64,000 nt of DNA from Cymbidium sinense (Eukaryota; Streptophyta; Magnoliopsida; Asparagales; Orchidaceae). The position numbers were made by a program, and so were the translations under genes. Location: contig CM038228.1 in assembly GCA_021442155.1 (NCBI GenBank), positions 10,271,179 to 10,335,178 of the forward strand, written 5' to 3'. Below are positions 49,406 through 59,957 of this stretch, one piece after another; the stretch's first letter is position 1, and every line of letters begins with the position of its first letter. The notes under the pieces are model-generated. The model made no database searches. It was not told the DNA's origin and was given only the letters and a program-made list of their open reading frames with translations.

Positions 49406-49572
49406 GAGGCTCTTTCATTTCTCTTCTTTTCCTCTCTCTCTTGATTTCTAGTGAGAGAGGCTCAGGTATCTTGGGGTGTGATGAGTCCCCTCACTCAAGG
49501 AGGAGTGGGGTGGTGGTAGCAAGGAGGCGGCAAAGATGGTGGTGGTGGTGGTGCCTTGGAGGTGAGGCCACC

Positions 49573-52330
49573 ATGAAGGGAGGTGGAGGTGGTTCGGCCA
49601 GCAAGAAGCGGGGGAGAAGGGGAGGTATGCAAACATTGGCTCCTTGGTGGAGGATGGAAGCTATGGACAAGGAGGGAAGGCGTCACCTCATGACGGAAGA
49701 CCAAGGAGGAGAGTGCACAAGCTAGCTCCTAGAGGCGGTCAGCTCGTTTCTCATGACACACACAATATGGAACTAGACTCCATGGATGACAGCAGCCCAA
49801 GGGAGGAAGGAGGGCTGCCAGCTCACGGCCCTGATGGAGAAGGCACGGCAGCAGGTTCCAACCGAACAGTCATTCCACATGGGGAGGTCGAGCAGGAAGC
49901 AGAAGCTACAGTAACCAATGGAACAGTAACATTGGCCGTGGACTCCTACAATGGAATCAATTCACGGGCAGGGAAGGAACAACAGGCAGTCGACACTGCA
50001 GCCAGAGAAATGGAATTGGATTCCAATGGAACCTTAGCAGATTACTCGCCTCATGTCAAACGACCAATGCGACTTTCGCGGCAATGGAGGCGAAAGCGCC
50101 GCACCGCGCTAGCGTGCGCGGCGGCGCGGCATGGTGTATGGTTATCATCGACAGGCAGCTAATCCCACGGAAACGGCGGCTCAAGTCGCATGCCTCAATT
50201 CAAACAGCGGCCACTTACCCGTCTTGCGGCGAACGGGCAGGCGAGCGTGGCGACTGACGGCGGCATTCGCGGTCGGAATCTGAGTGGATGGCGGAAGTGC
50301 ACCATGGATCGATTGCAATTTCTAATAAGGAATTCCCAACCCGTGTTCTATCGACAAGATATAGCAATTGCGGTATGCACAATGTGATCTCCCCTAAGAG
50401 TCCTGGTGAGTCGATCGGCTTTAGAGGGCAAGGCATCTCTTGCGGTTTTGAGATGGCCGACACCCTGGTAGATACAAATTGCATGGATGTAAATTCTCGC
50501 CAGTACTCCATGCCCGCGCCGGAGGGGCGAAACCGACCCCATACCTCGATTTCTTAAATCCAGAACACGACACAACCGTTTGTCAAAATGCCAGAGAATT
50601 TCGTAAAGGAATTGAAACGAATCGAACCCTTACACCTATGCAAGAGGGAATATCTTCATCCACTGCCCATCATCAGATGACCTCTGCACAGCCACATAAC
50701 TCAGGTTCTAAGGATCGATTGTCCAATGGTCACCAACAGGCCAGATTTTCTGCACTTGGACAAAGAGTGTCTAATGCTCCAGGATCAACACACCAAGGGG
50801 CTGCCACCATGCCAAATGACACTAGGAAGCAAGGCACAGCTACAAACAATGTTTGGAAGCGACCAGTTGTAGTCCCACTTGCAAAATTCAGCTTTGAAGA
50901 AGTAAAAGACAAGGATGGGGTGGGAGTGACACTTGACAACCATTCTATGCACAACAACATTAAGCGGTTGGAGGCAGCCCTTGTTGGAAGATTATTAGGC
51001 AAAAGCTCCTTCTACTTCCTCAACATTGACCGAGGCAAATGGAGTCGTGGGGGATTTTGAGTTGTTGGGCGGATTGCTTTTATGCATCTTTCAGTCGATC
51101 GAAGCCAGCTTCTTAGTAATGGACCGTGGTTTATCGCCGGCAACGTCATTGCTATGGATAGATGGACCCCCACCTTCACTCCTGATTCGCTTTCAGGTTT
51201 GACCACACCTTTATGGATGCGACTACCAGGGCTACCACTCATATATTGGGATGACAACAACTTAGCTCGAATAGCGTCATTCGTTGGTGAACCATTGTGG
51301 ATGGATAACCTAACAAGCAAATGGGGGCAAAGCACATATGCTAGAATTTGTGTCAAAATTGACCTATCAAAGCGACTTCCTCCAAGAATATGGATCAATG
51401 GTTACAACGGCCGTTTTTTTCAAAAAGTTGAATATGAAGGGATCACACAACTTTGTTTTCATTGTGGCAAAGTTGGTCATAAAATTGAAACATGTCCAGA
51501 AAAGGCCAACTTACATGCTCCTACTAAACCTTCCAGCCCTCCCAACTTCTCCACCAACCCATTTTCCAACCATACCACTTCCAAGACACCTCAAGAGCAG
51601 AAAAACTGCATGTATGCAGAAAACAGTTCTACAACAACCCAAGCCACTCCCTCCATGGATAGAGGGCAGCAAACTGTCATTCCCTCTTGAACGGTCAATA
51701 CATAGCTTACAAACAACACCAATACGAAGCGAACCAACACCCTTCCTATCAAACAACCAATCCCAATCCTGCTGCGGTTTTGCCAGCCCACTGGCAGATT
51801 CGCACCTTATACCACAAACCAAAGGAAAGGAAGCGATTAATGATGCTACAACTCATATTGAGTTGGATAAGTCATATGGACCATGGACATTGGTCACAAG
51901 GAAGAAGGCTAGGCCTCCCAAAGCAGAAAATCAGAGCAAAGGGGAGTCTTCAAAAGGAAATTCTGCAGCTGAACAAAACAGAATTCCGCACAAGGGAGGA
52001 AGTGATAACAACCATTCTAAAGACCCCAAAGACTCCACAAATCATGACAGCAGGACCTCATTGCAAACTCACCATGGCAGGGGCAAGGGGAGGCATCCAC
52101 ACCTCATATACAAACAACTTTTGCTGCAACCAAGGAAACTGAAGAAGCCACCACTTTTTTCAAACACAACAAGACTAAGAGTGGACAAAGTCGTGTCTCT
52201 AAAGCTCATTTACAGAGGGAGCTGGGCCAGCTTGGGCCGATCAAAGCAACACCACGGAAACGGAGAAAGAGTGAATTCCATATCGACGGGGAGACCTCCC
52301 GAAACGTCCACCCATGACTTCCGTTATAAT
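49573..52330 (+). pseudogene. LINE ORF1 (nucleic-acid-binding protein), frameshifted
   Basis: A low-complexity N-terminal part (ATG at 49,573 or 49,644) leads to VPLAKFSFEEVKDKDGVGVT and EAALVGRLLGKSSFY (about 50,870-51,020), a DUF4283-like start. After a frameshift it continues NGPWFIAGNVIAMDRWTP, LWMRLPGLPLIYWDDNNLAR and RIWINGYNGRFFQKVEYEG. Then comes CFHCGKVGHKIETC (about 51,452-51,493), a CX2CX4HX4C zinc knuckle. The C-terminal ELDKSYGPWTLVTRKK at about 51,855-51,910 is in another frame. ORF1 proteins coat LINE RNA and help form the retrotransposition particle. At least three frame changes; the true start is uncertain. Confidence 0.85.
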
Positions 52331-55300
52331 ATGGAATTGTCGGGGAGTCCGTAAGAAGGCCTTATCTCCGAAAATTCTTGGAGAGCACCATGCTCTCTTC
52401 ATAGGCCTTGTAGAAACCAAAGTGGAGGAAGTCACAAGGAAGGAAATTGATAATATTGCAGGTGGGATTTTCTCTACCAACCAACAGGAATATCTGAGGT
52501 ATCCTTGCTCTTTGGAGAAGTGACTTAATCACTTTCTCTCCTATTGTGCAAAATGAACAATGCATTGTTGGCGACATACAGCTGCCGGATAAAGCTATAT
52601 GGAGGCGACCATTTGTTATGCTAACAAAGACTATCACACTCGGAGACTTTGGGACACCTTAACTCCTTTCTTTGAATACCAACTTGCCCGCCATTGTCGG
52701 AGGAGATTTTAACTGCATCTATGAGGTGAAAGACAAAAAAGGGGGAAAGCCGTTTAAAAGCTCGCCGGCGGCCAATGAGATGATGGAGTTCCTCACCAAT
52801 GGGGACTTACATGAGTGACTTTACCGCCCTAGATTCACATGGACCAACAACAAAGATAAAACAATATGGTGCTTGATCGCTTCCTTATCAACTCCATTGC
52901 TTCCAACCTCCTCCCCTTGCACAAACTAAACACCTTCCAAGGATTGCATCGATCATTGCCCCATTCTTCTCCAAATCGGTTCTAAGGAGAGGCGGAAATC
53001 ACAACGGTGGCTGAAATTTGAAGACACCTCTTCTATGGCTTATTAGTGTGGAAAAGTTGGCAAAGCAACTATGAAGGGTCCGGGCTGAAAACTTGGACAG
53101 AAAATGTACACTAAGGAACTTATTCTTGGGTAAAACAAGCTCAAAGATTTGAGTAAGCAAAGGGACACCCTCCAAGAAGAAATTGCAGCAGAGGTGATTG
53201 CTCTCCTCGAGGGATGACCAGAGCGAAGAAAGAGACCTCGCCTCAAAGCAAATGAGCTGAACTCTACCCTTGCCCGTTTATCTTGTTGGTGGAGCTAAAG
53301 CTAGGTGGGGCTGAAGAGGGGATGCCAACACACATTACTTTCATACTGTGGCAACTGCTAGAAAGAGGTCCAATAGAATTAACACCCTCAAACTTGATGA
53401 TGGCCAGGTTACGGAGGACCCGGTTTTAATCAACCAAGCTTTTATGAACTTCTTTCAACAGAAGTGGAGGGCACATCCTATTACCACCAACAATTGGCCT
53501 TCCTTTGCTGAAATCAGCACCATCTCACCTCAGGTCTGTGATCTGCTGGATGAGGATACTAATGAGGTTGAAATATGGGAGTCAAATGGGAGCTAATGCA
53601 GTATTGATGGCATCACAACATCCTTTACAAACACTTTTGGAGGATTATTGGCCAAGATGTTGTGGTATCAAGGAGTTGTATATGATTCCTCAATGTATAC
53701 CTCATCCTGTCCTTATAGAAAGCCATCAAGTCATAGCAAAGATCCTTGTACAGTATTCTACCAAATCTCATCTCTGCAGATCTATCTCCCACCATGCCCA
53801 AGAAATCATGAATAAATTCCAACACTCCACCTCAAAGGAAGGTTTTATGGCAATTAAAATTGACATGGAACAAGCATACAAAATGAGTTGGGAAACCTTA
53901 GCCATCATCCTACTGATTACCTATGAAGTTTCAGAATTGGCTCCTCCAGTGCATTTCCTCGCCTTCCTTCTCCCTCTTGTTAAATGGGCAAAGAACCGGG
54001 TGGATACAAGCGAGTGGCGGCAAGGGTGCCCGTTATCTCCCTATCTTTTTATCCTTTGCTCGAGCGCTCTCTTTAGCCATCAAGCAACATGGTCTGAATT
54101 TGGTGTGCCTATTGCCAACCTGGGAACACGATATCACACCTTCTCTATCAGACATGACATTTTATTTGCCACTAAAGCTTCCATGGCTCACTAAAGGTGT
54201 CCTCCATATTCAAAATTCAAGGGGGCATCAATGCAACCCAAACGCATAGTTTTCAAAAGCCACACATAGATGGAAGGCCAGAATCACCAGCTCACTGAGA
54301 AGAGTGGAGGAGCTTGATTACTTGGGCATCAAGCTTGCCATGAGGAAGTTAAAACTGATTTTCATCAACTCCTCCAAAAGGCTAGAGACAAAATCAGCTC
54401 TTGGGGAGTTAGACACCTTTCAATGGCGGGACTTACACTCATAAGGACATCCTTCGTGCATCTCTATGTACCAAACAACCCACACCGTAATTCCCAAGGG
54501 AATTAGGAGATTGAAAAGCTTTAGGAACTTCCTTTGGCAAGGAAACAACAACCATCATTGCATACACTATGTTTCTTGGGACAAAATCTGCATGCCAACC
54601 AACAAAGGAGGCCTTGGCCTACACATGGCCGAAAGCTGGAATGGACCCTTAAGGGCTAGAATGGCTTGGGAATTCCTCTCTAAACCCACCAAGCTGCTCC
54701 ACAAGTGCTTGATCGAGAAGTATGGGTTGGACCCATGGCATAGGGAACCCAAGCTGGAGACTCCAATTGCTTTATTAGAATGGTGCTTCCACCTTGAACG
54801 AATTTAAAATGGAGAATTTGCAATGGAAAAGAGGTGGACTTTCTAAACTCCATTTGGATATCCGACTACCCTGTCCAAATGGTGCATTTCTCAACATGGA
54901 GTGCATGGAGGAATGGAAGGTGGAAGAGCTGATTGCTGAAAACAGAACCTGGAAAACTGAAAATCTGCACATCCTTTTTGGAATGGAGCTTGCTGAACTC
55001 ATCTCCAACATTTCTATTGAAGAGGAACATCAACATGACATCCCAGAGCTCATCAAGGCACCTATGGGGACAACTCTCACATCCATTTTATACAAAATCT
55101 ACTATGCTGAAATTTCAGATTGGCCCTACACCATGCGATTTGAAACTCCCACCCGTGGAAAAGATGTTCGGTGGCTCATCAACGACTCCTTGCCAAACAA
55201 CACGGCTTGCTCGAAGGGGTTTAACTCACACCACCCTTTGCCCTTGGGGGTGTAATCAAGATGAGACACCTGAACACATTGCTGTCCAATGCTCCGTCAC

Positions 55301-55965
55301 GAACAACATTATCCAGATTTTGGCAACATGGGGCTGTTCAATCCCAATTTTCAGCAATTTGCAAGATTTACTCCAAGCTCTCACTAAGGTACGCAGTGAC
55401 AACTTATGTTGGGCTAGAATGTATTGTGCAATTGTGTACCAGGTGTGGATAAGTCGCACTGCCAAGACTCACAATCGTAGCCATGGTACCAAGACTATTC
55501 GTAAGCTTATCACACATTCTTCCTCTTATCCTATCCGAGTAATGGGACATCACCCGACCTTATGGGTGATCAAACTAAATTTGTGGTGTCCTCCCCTCGG
55601 CGGATCAAGGCTAACGTGGATGGCTCACTCCTTCCCAATGGGGTGGGTATTGCGGTGGTGCTAAGGGATGCAAATGGCAACTTCCTCAAAGCCATGGGTC
55701 ATTGTTTTTGATTGGGACACATCTGTTGGAGGCTATGCTCTACACTAGCAAAATTATTGAAGCGTGGATGGTGAATACAAGGGCATTATCATTGAAGGAG
55801 ATAATAAAGGTGTGGTGGATCACCTCAAACTTTCTCTTAACAATGAAATATGGCGACCGACCGGATGCTCGACATCGCTTCAAGAACTTCTACCGTGTTA
55901 TTTTGTATACACAAATAGATCTAACAACACTCTTGCACTTTTTGTGCGATATAGCTACTAGCTTT
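52314..55965 (+). pseudogene. LINE ORF2 (endonuclease, reverse transcriptase, RNase H), broken
   Basis: Endonuclease: MTSVIIWNCRGVRKKALS at 52,314, GLVETK, then IVGGDFNCIYEVKDKKGG, RFTWTNNKDK and DHCPILL by about 52,965. Reverse transcriptase: RINTLKLDDGQ, EGFMAIKIDMEQAYKMSWE (about 53,840-53,895), EWRQGCPLSPYLFILCSSAL (about 54,010-54,070), and a damaged YADD box just before DILFATKAS near 54,150. Thumb and connection: KGIRRLKSFRNFLWQGN, NKGGLGLHMAESWN. zf-RVT: SDWPYTMRF...CPWGCNQDETPEHIAVQC (55,110-55,290). RNase H: RIKANVDGSLLPNGVG (about 55,600), EYKGIIIEGDNKGVVDHL. The enzyme nicks target DNA and copies LINE RNA into it. Multiple stops and frameshifts; the catalytic YADD is disrupted. 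Confidence 0.88.
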
Positions 55966-56131
55966 GATTTTGTATGGCATAGTCTAGATAATCACACTAT
56001 TCCTTCACAGTTTTTGCTCTTTTGGAGGAGGATAGGAAATATCTTTGTTAGTAGCTAGTTTTTGCTTTCTTTTGATTTTTCTACATTGTAATCAGTTTTT
56101 TTTTATTATCAATGCAAATGCATCTTTTCAG

Positions 56132-56147
56132 CAATGTAGCAGTGTAG
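56132..56147. repeat. LINE target-site duplication, right copy
   Basis: CAATGTAGCAGTGTAG, identical to 49,390-49,405. Confidence 0.9.
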
Positions 56148-57535
56148 AGGATAAGTGGCCTCCCTGGGATAGGGGTTGCTAGAGCTGGCAGCTTCACCAA
56201 ATACTGCTTAATATCTTCAAAGGCATGTTGGCACTTATCATCCCACTTGAATTTGGCATCTTTTTTGATAAGTGCTGAAAATGACTTGCTTCTTCCCAAT
56301 AGGTTGGAGATAAAGCATCTTAAATATGCCAACCACCCTTGAAAAGATCTGGGTTGGGTTAGACTTTTAGAGGGTGTCATTTCTAAGATAGCTTTTATCT
56401 TTTCTGGATCTATCTCTATTCTTCAATGTCAGACAACAAACCCAAGGAATTTCTCTGAAGCTACTCTGAATGCACACTTCTGGGAGTTCATTATGAGGTT
56501 AAATTATCTTAACCATTCAAAAACTACTCTCAAGTTAAAGAGATGGTCTTCCTTTCTTTTACTCTTGACTTCTAGATCATCAACATAGCATTCAACTTAT
56601 TGATGGATGAGTTCGTTGAAGAGCTGAGTCATGGCCCGTTGGTATGTAGCACCAGTATTTTTAAGGTTGAAAGGCATGACCTTATAACAATAGATTTCGA
56701 TCGGGGTTTGAAAAGCAATGTTTCTTTCATCCTCGGGGGCCATCTTGATTTGGTTGTAGCCAGATAACCCATCCATGGAGAATACTGCATGAGATGAGGC
56801 AATGTCCAATATTAATTTTGGTATAGGAAGTGAAAATTCATCCTTAGGACATGCCTTATTTAAGTCCCTGAAATTGACGCATATGCAAATTTGTCCATTC
56901 TTGTTCTTAACTAGCATGACACTGGCTAACCAGGTAGGATATTTTTCTTCCCTGATGAAACCATCATCGATCAGTTTTTTGATTTCAGAAATGACTTGTT
57001 GTTTGATTTCTAATCACATGCGTCTAGGAGCTTGCTTGATAGGGTTAGCATTAGGGTATATTGCTATTTTGTGGACTACTACATTAGGAGATAATTCAAG
57101 CATTTCTTCATAGCTCCATGCAAAGCATACCTTAAACTCAATCAATAGTTTAACTAAGTCATTGGTTTCTTCTTCACTAAGCAGAGAACTGATGTATATT
57201 GGGCATGTATCTTCTTCTGTCCCGAGGTTGATTTCTTTAAGCTTGTTAATTTTTGAATAGATTTCTTCTTTAAATTTTGGCGGTGCATCTTTGATTTGAA
57301 GATCATATGGATCATCTAAAGTTTCTAAACACACTTTCTCATAAGATTTAGTGTGGTTTGACAAGATCCTATCAGACTCTAGATGATTGGTGACAACTAA
57401 GCAGTAATTATCATCGTCGACTAGACCCACTGTACCAAATCCTAGTCCTGATCTTGATTGTGCATCCCTGCCTTTATTGTTCCATAACTTCTCGAAGTAC
57501 TTTGATTTGTGCCTGGACCATGTATAAGGAATCAA
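56148..57535 (-). pseudogene. Gypsy reverse transcriptase (Tat-like)
   Basis: The minus strand from 57,535 reads LVKLLIEFKVCFAWSYEEML and NPIKQAPRRM, then after a stop KKLIDDGFIREEKYPTWLAS. It continues NGQICICVNFRDLNKACPKD, FSLPIP, FSMDGLSGYNQIKMAPEDE, TPIEIYCYKVMPFNLKNTGA and VECYVDDLEVKSK (catalytic YVDD codons 56,576-56,587). The connection GWLAYLRCFISNLLGRSKSF and KWDDKCQHAFEDIKQYL leads to RPLILYTATL at the LINE junction. All canonical gypsy RT blocks are present in order. It copies element RNA into cDNA. Several in-frame stops, one just before the YVDD segment, make it inactive. Confidence 0.92.
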
Positions 57536-58480
57536 ACCTTTCTTTGCAAGATTAAGAACACAAGGTGACTACCAATCAAAAGGCAATTCCATTAAATCTT
57601 TATATGAATTATCCTCAAGTTCTACATCAGCTTATGGACTTGAGGATGATGATTCCAATAGGAATCTCTTTAGCTTGTCATCAATGGAAGACACAGGAGC
57701 TTCCTTAACTACTAAACCTTCAACTTTTTGAGAAGAAAGTGAGATTAGAGCTAAGTTCCTAATTGCCGGCTGATGGTTCTACATAAACCAGATTCGAATA
57801 CATTCGTGCTTCACTTGGAGGCCTAATCTTTGTCATTGTCTGGCTTGATTTTCATCTCCAATGAAATCTGCTGAGAGGGGTTGGCTGGTATGCTAATCAC
57901 ATGAGACTCGTCCTCCGAGCTGGATTCCAAGTCTATGTGAATAGCAGGGGGTACTCCTGCGAACATGAACACAATCCCTGTTGGCTGGCAGCCAACTTGG
58001 GGGTCTTCCACCTCTAGAACGCCTCTGTGCTTCCTCTACCTCACGGTGGAGGTTGAGTCATCCTACCCATATGTCCATATGATGGAATGAACTGTGGGTG
58101 GAATGTAATATGCGGCTCTACTTCTTCCTTGATGTCCTTTTCTCGTTCACTTATATTTTCCTTTTTCTTTTATTTTTCTTCTTCTCTTTCATTTTCTTTT
58201 TTTTTTCTTTTGCATTTGAATTTTGTCCACGTTCATGAGAAAAGGTGTGTAAAGGAAGATAGTAGGTCGCATCTTCATATATCTCAATCTCTCTAACTAA
58301 AAATAGATTTTCATCTCCTTTGACACAGTATTCGATTCCATCCTTTCAGAACTTGATGCATTGATGGAGGGAGAATGGAATCATCTTATTTTAGTGTATC
58401 CAAGTCCTACTGAGAAAGTAGTGAATGAAATATTTGAATCAATTATGTAGAATTTTGCTTCAGTCTTCTCCTAAGGTAAC
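57536..58480 (-). pseudogene. Gypsy protease-RT linker region, degenerate
   Basis: Between protease and RT the minus strand holds short broken frames, including IHIDLESSSEDESHVISIPA at 57,823-58,011. A polypurine stretch (58,120-58,215, pyrimidine on the plus strand) would encode a charged K/E/R-rich linker. No catalytic motif was recognised. The position between protease and RT and the same strand assign it to the element polyprotein. Confidence 0.6.
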
Positions 58481-59090
58481 ACTATGGAGCCTAGAGACCT
58501 CTCGCCCTGTTCATTGAATCCTCTCAACATCATCATATCTCCTTAGAGTGTAGAGAAGACAATTTTCAAATAGGCAAGGGTCTTTAGACTCATAATGTTC
58601 ACCGATGCCCCTGAATCAACCAAAACCCTCTAAAGTCTGAATCTTCCCATATCTAATGTGATGTAGAGGTGACGGTTGTGCTCCATGTCCCCGAGAAGAA
58701 GATCTTCGTCTGTGAAGGTAACTCCCTGGGTTTCTCTTGAATAATGTATCTCTTCTTCAATAACGATCAGTTGAGCTAAGCATATCTTGGGATCAAGAAG
58801 AGCCTTGATTAATCATTCCCTCATCTCTTTGGATAAGACAAGGGAATCATATATGCTTAACTTAGCTGGAAACTTTCTTAGGTGAGCGAGAACATTGTAT
58901 TCCACTTTGGGCTGATCCTCCACAAGCATATCCATGGGTGGAGCATCCTGCGGAGGGGATTCTTGCTCGCTAGTACCAATGACTTGTTTCCCCTTTTCTT
59001 GAGGTGCTGCCCTAGGAGGTAGAACCTTTCCACGATGGAGGTTAATTTCGGTGATCTCTTGTGGCAGTTTAGTGGAAGAATTTGACTTCA
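58481..59090 (-). pseudogene. Gypsy gag C-terminus and aspartic protease
   Basis: Reads INLHRGKVLPPRAAP, EYNVLAHLRKFPAKLSIYDS (typical of the segment before the Tat protease) and LIVIEEEIHYSRETQGVTF. It then reads TDEDLLLGDMEHNRHLYITL and RVLVDSGASVNIMSLKTLAY. The DSGAS active-site codons are 58,603-58,617. FNEQGERSLGSIVLP follows. The protease would process the polyprotein; in-frame stops inactivate this copy. The upstream side is cut at 59,091 by a fragment of the large repeat, so most of the gag C-terminal half is missing. Confidence 0.85.
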
Positions 59091-59957
59091 AAGGGTGTAA
59101 GTTGGATTTAGGTTAGATTTGGGCTTGAGTCTTGAATTTGATTTTGGTTATTTGAATTTATATTTCATTTATATTTATGAACATAAATGAGAATATAAAT
59201 GGGTTATGAGAAAATCTTTTGAGTTTGGAGTGATTTAGATTTGATTTGAGCTAAGTCCTTAAGATGAAATCAAGAGGGCTTAGGAAAGATTTTGGATTTG
59301 AAATTGTGTTTTGAATTTACTTTTGGTTATTTAAATTTATATTTTATTTATATACGTGAATATAAATGAAGATATAAATGGGTTGTGAAAAAAAATCTTT
59401 TGAATTTGAATTGATTTGGATTTGATTTGAAGGAGTTCAAGGATTTGTCTTGAAAGAGTTTATGTTGGATTCGGGTTTGATTTAGATTTGAGTATTGAAT
59501 TGATTTTGGTCATTTGAATTTATAGTTCATTTATATTTGTGAATATAAATGAGTTATGAGAAAATCTTTTGAGTTTGAAGATGATTTAGATTTGGCTAAG
59601 TCCATAAGATGAAATCAAAAGGGTTTAGGAAGCATATTGGATTTGGAATTCAATCATGGATTTCAATTAAGTTGAAATTGATTAAGATTTGACTTGGAAT
59701 TGCTTTGGATTTGAAGTTGATTTGAATTTGAAGTTGATTTGAAAGAAGAAAGTAAGGATTTGGTTCAAGCTATAGGGTAGGTAAGTTTTCCTAATACCCC
59801 TAAGTCATAACCTATTCCTATGGCTAACTCTTCTAAGTAAGGATTTGGTTAGATTAAGTGTTCACCTAATCACTAGAAGTGTCTTAAGACTAAAAACTCT
59901 TAATGTCTAGAGGAGTCCTATGTCTAAGATGGACCTCACTCCAGAAATGAGGTCAAC
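59091..59957 (-). mobile_element. Fragment of the large repeat (867 bp) inside gag
   Basis: The plus-strand end AAATGAGGTCAACC corresponds to the AGTGAGGTCAACA end of copies A-C, preceded by the shared CTTAAGACTAA...ACTCTTAATG and GTCTAGAGGAGTCCTATGTC blocks. It stops abruptly at 59,091, where protease-upstream coding resumes. It contains about three units of a 180-bp internal repeat (TTGGTTATTTGAATTTATA words near 59,142, 59,323 and 59,506), most like copy B. It replaces part of gag, implying insertion followed by deletion, or recombination. Confidence 0.8.

Larger units (their letters stand above)
49406..56131 (+). mobile_element. Full-length L1-type LINE (6.7 kb) nested in the gypsy element
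   Basis: Bounded by perfect 16-bp target-site duplications. It carries a GC-rich 5' region, ORF1 with DUF4283-like and CCHC zinc-knuckle parts, and an ORF2 with endonuclease, reverse transcriptase, zf-RVT and C-terminal RNase H, all on the plus strand. This is the standard architecture of plant L1-clade LINEs that have an RNase H. It transposes by target-primed reverse transcription. The 3' end (GCAAATGCATCTTTTCA) has no clear poly(A) tail before the duplication. Many frameshifts and stops make it inactive, yet the intact duplication and full length suggest a fairly recent insertion compared with its host. Confidence 0.93.

Noticed and set aside
49448..49704. Proline/histidine-rich minus-strand open frames opposite the LINE 5' region
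   Set aside because: Mirror images of GGT/GGA-rich low-complexity DNA on the coding strand of the LINE.
50215..51398. Several minus-strand open frames of about 90-130 codons
   Set aside because: Antisense shadows of LINE ORF1, with no motif of their own.
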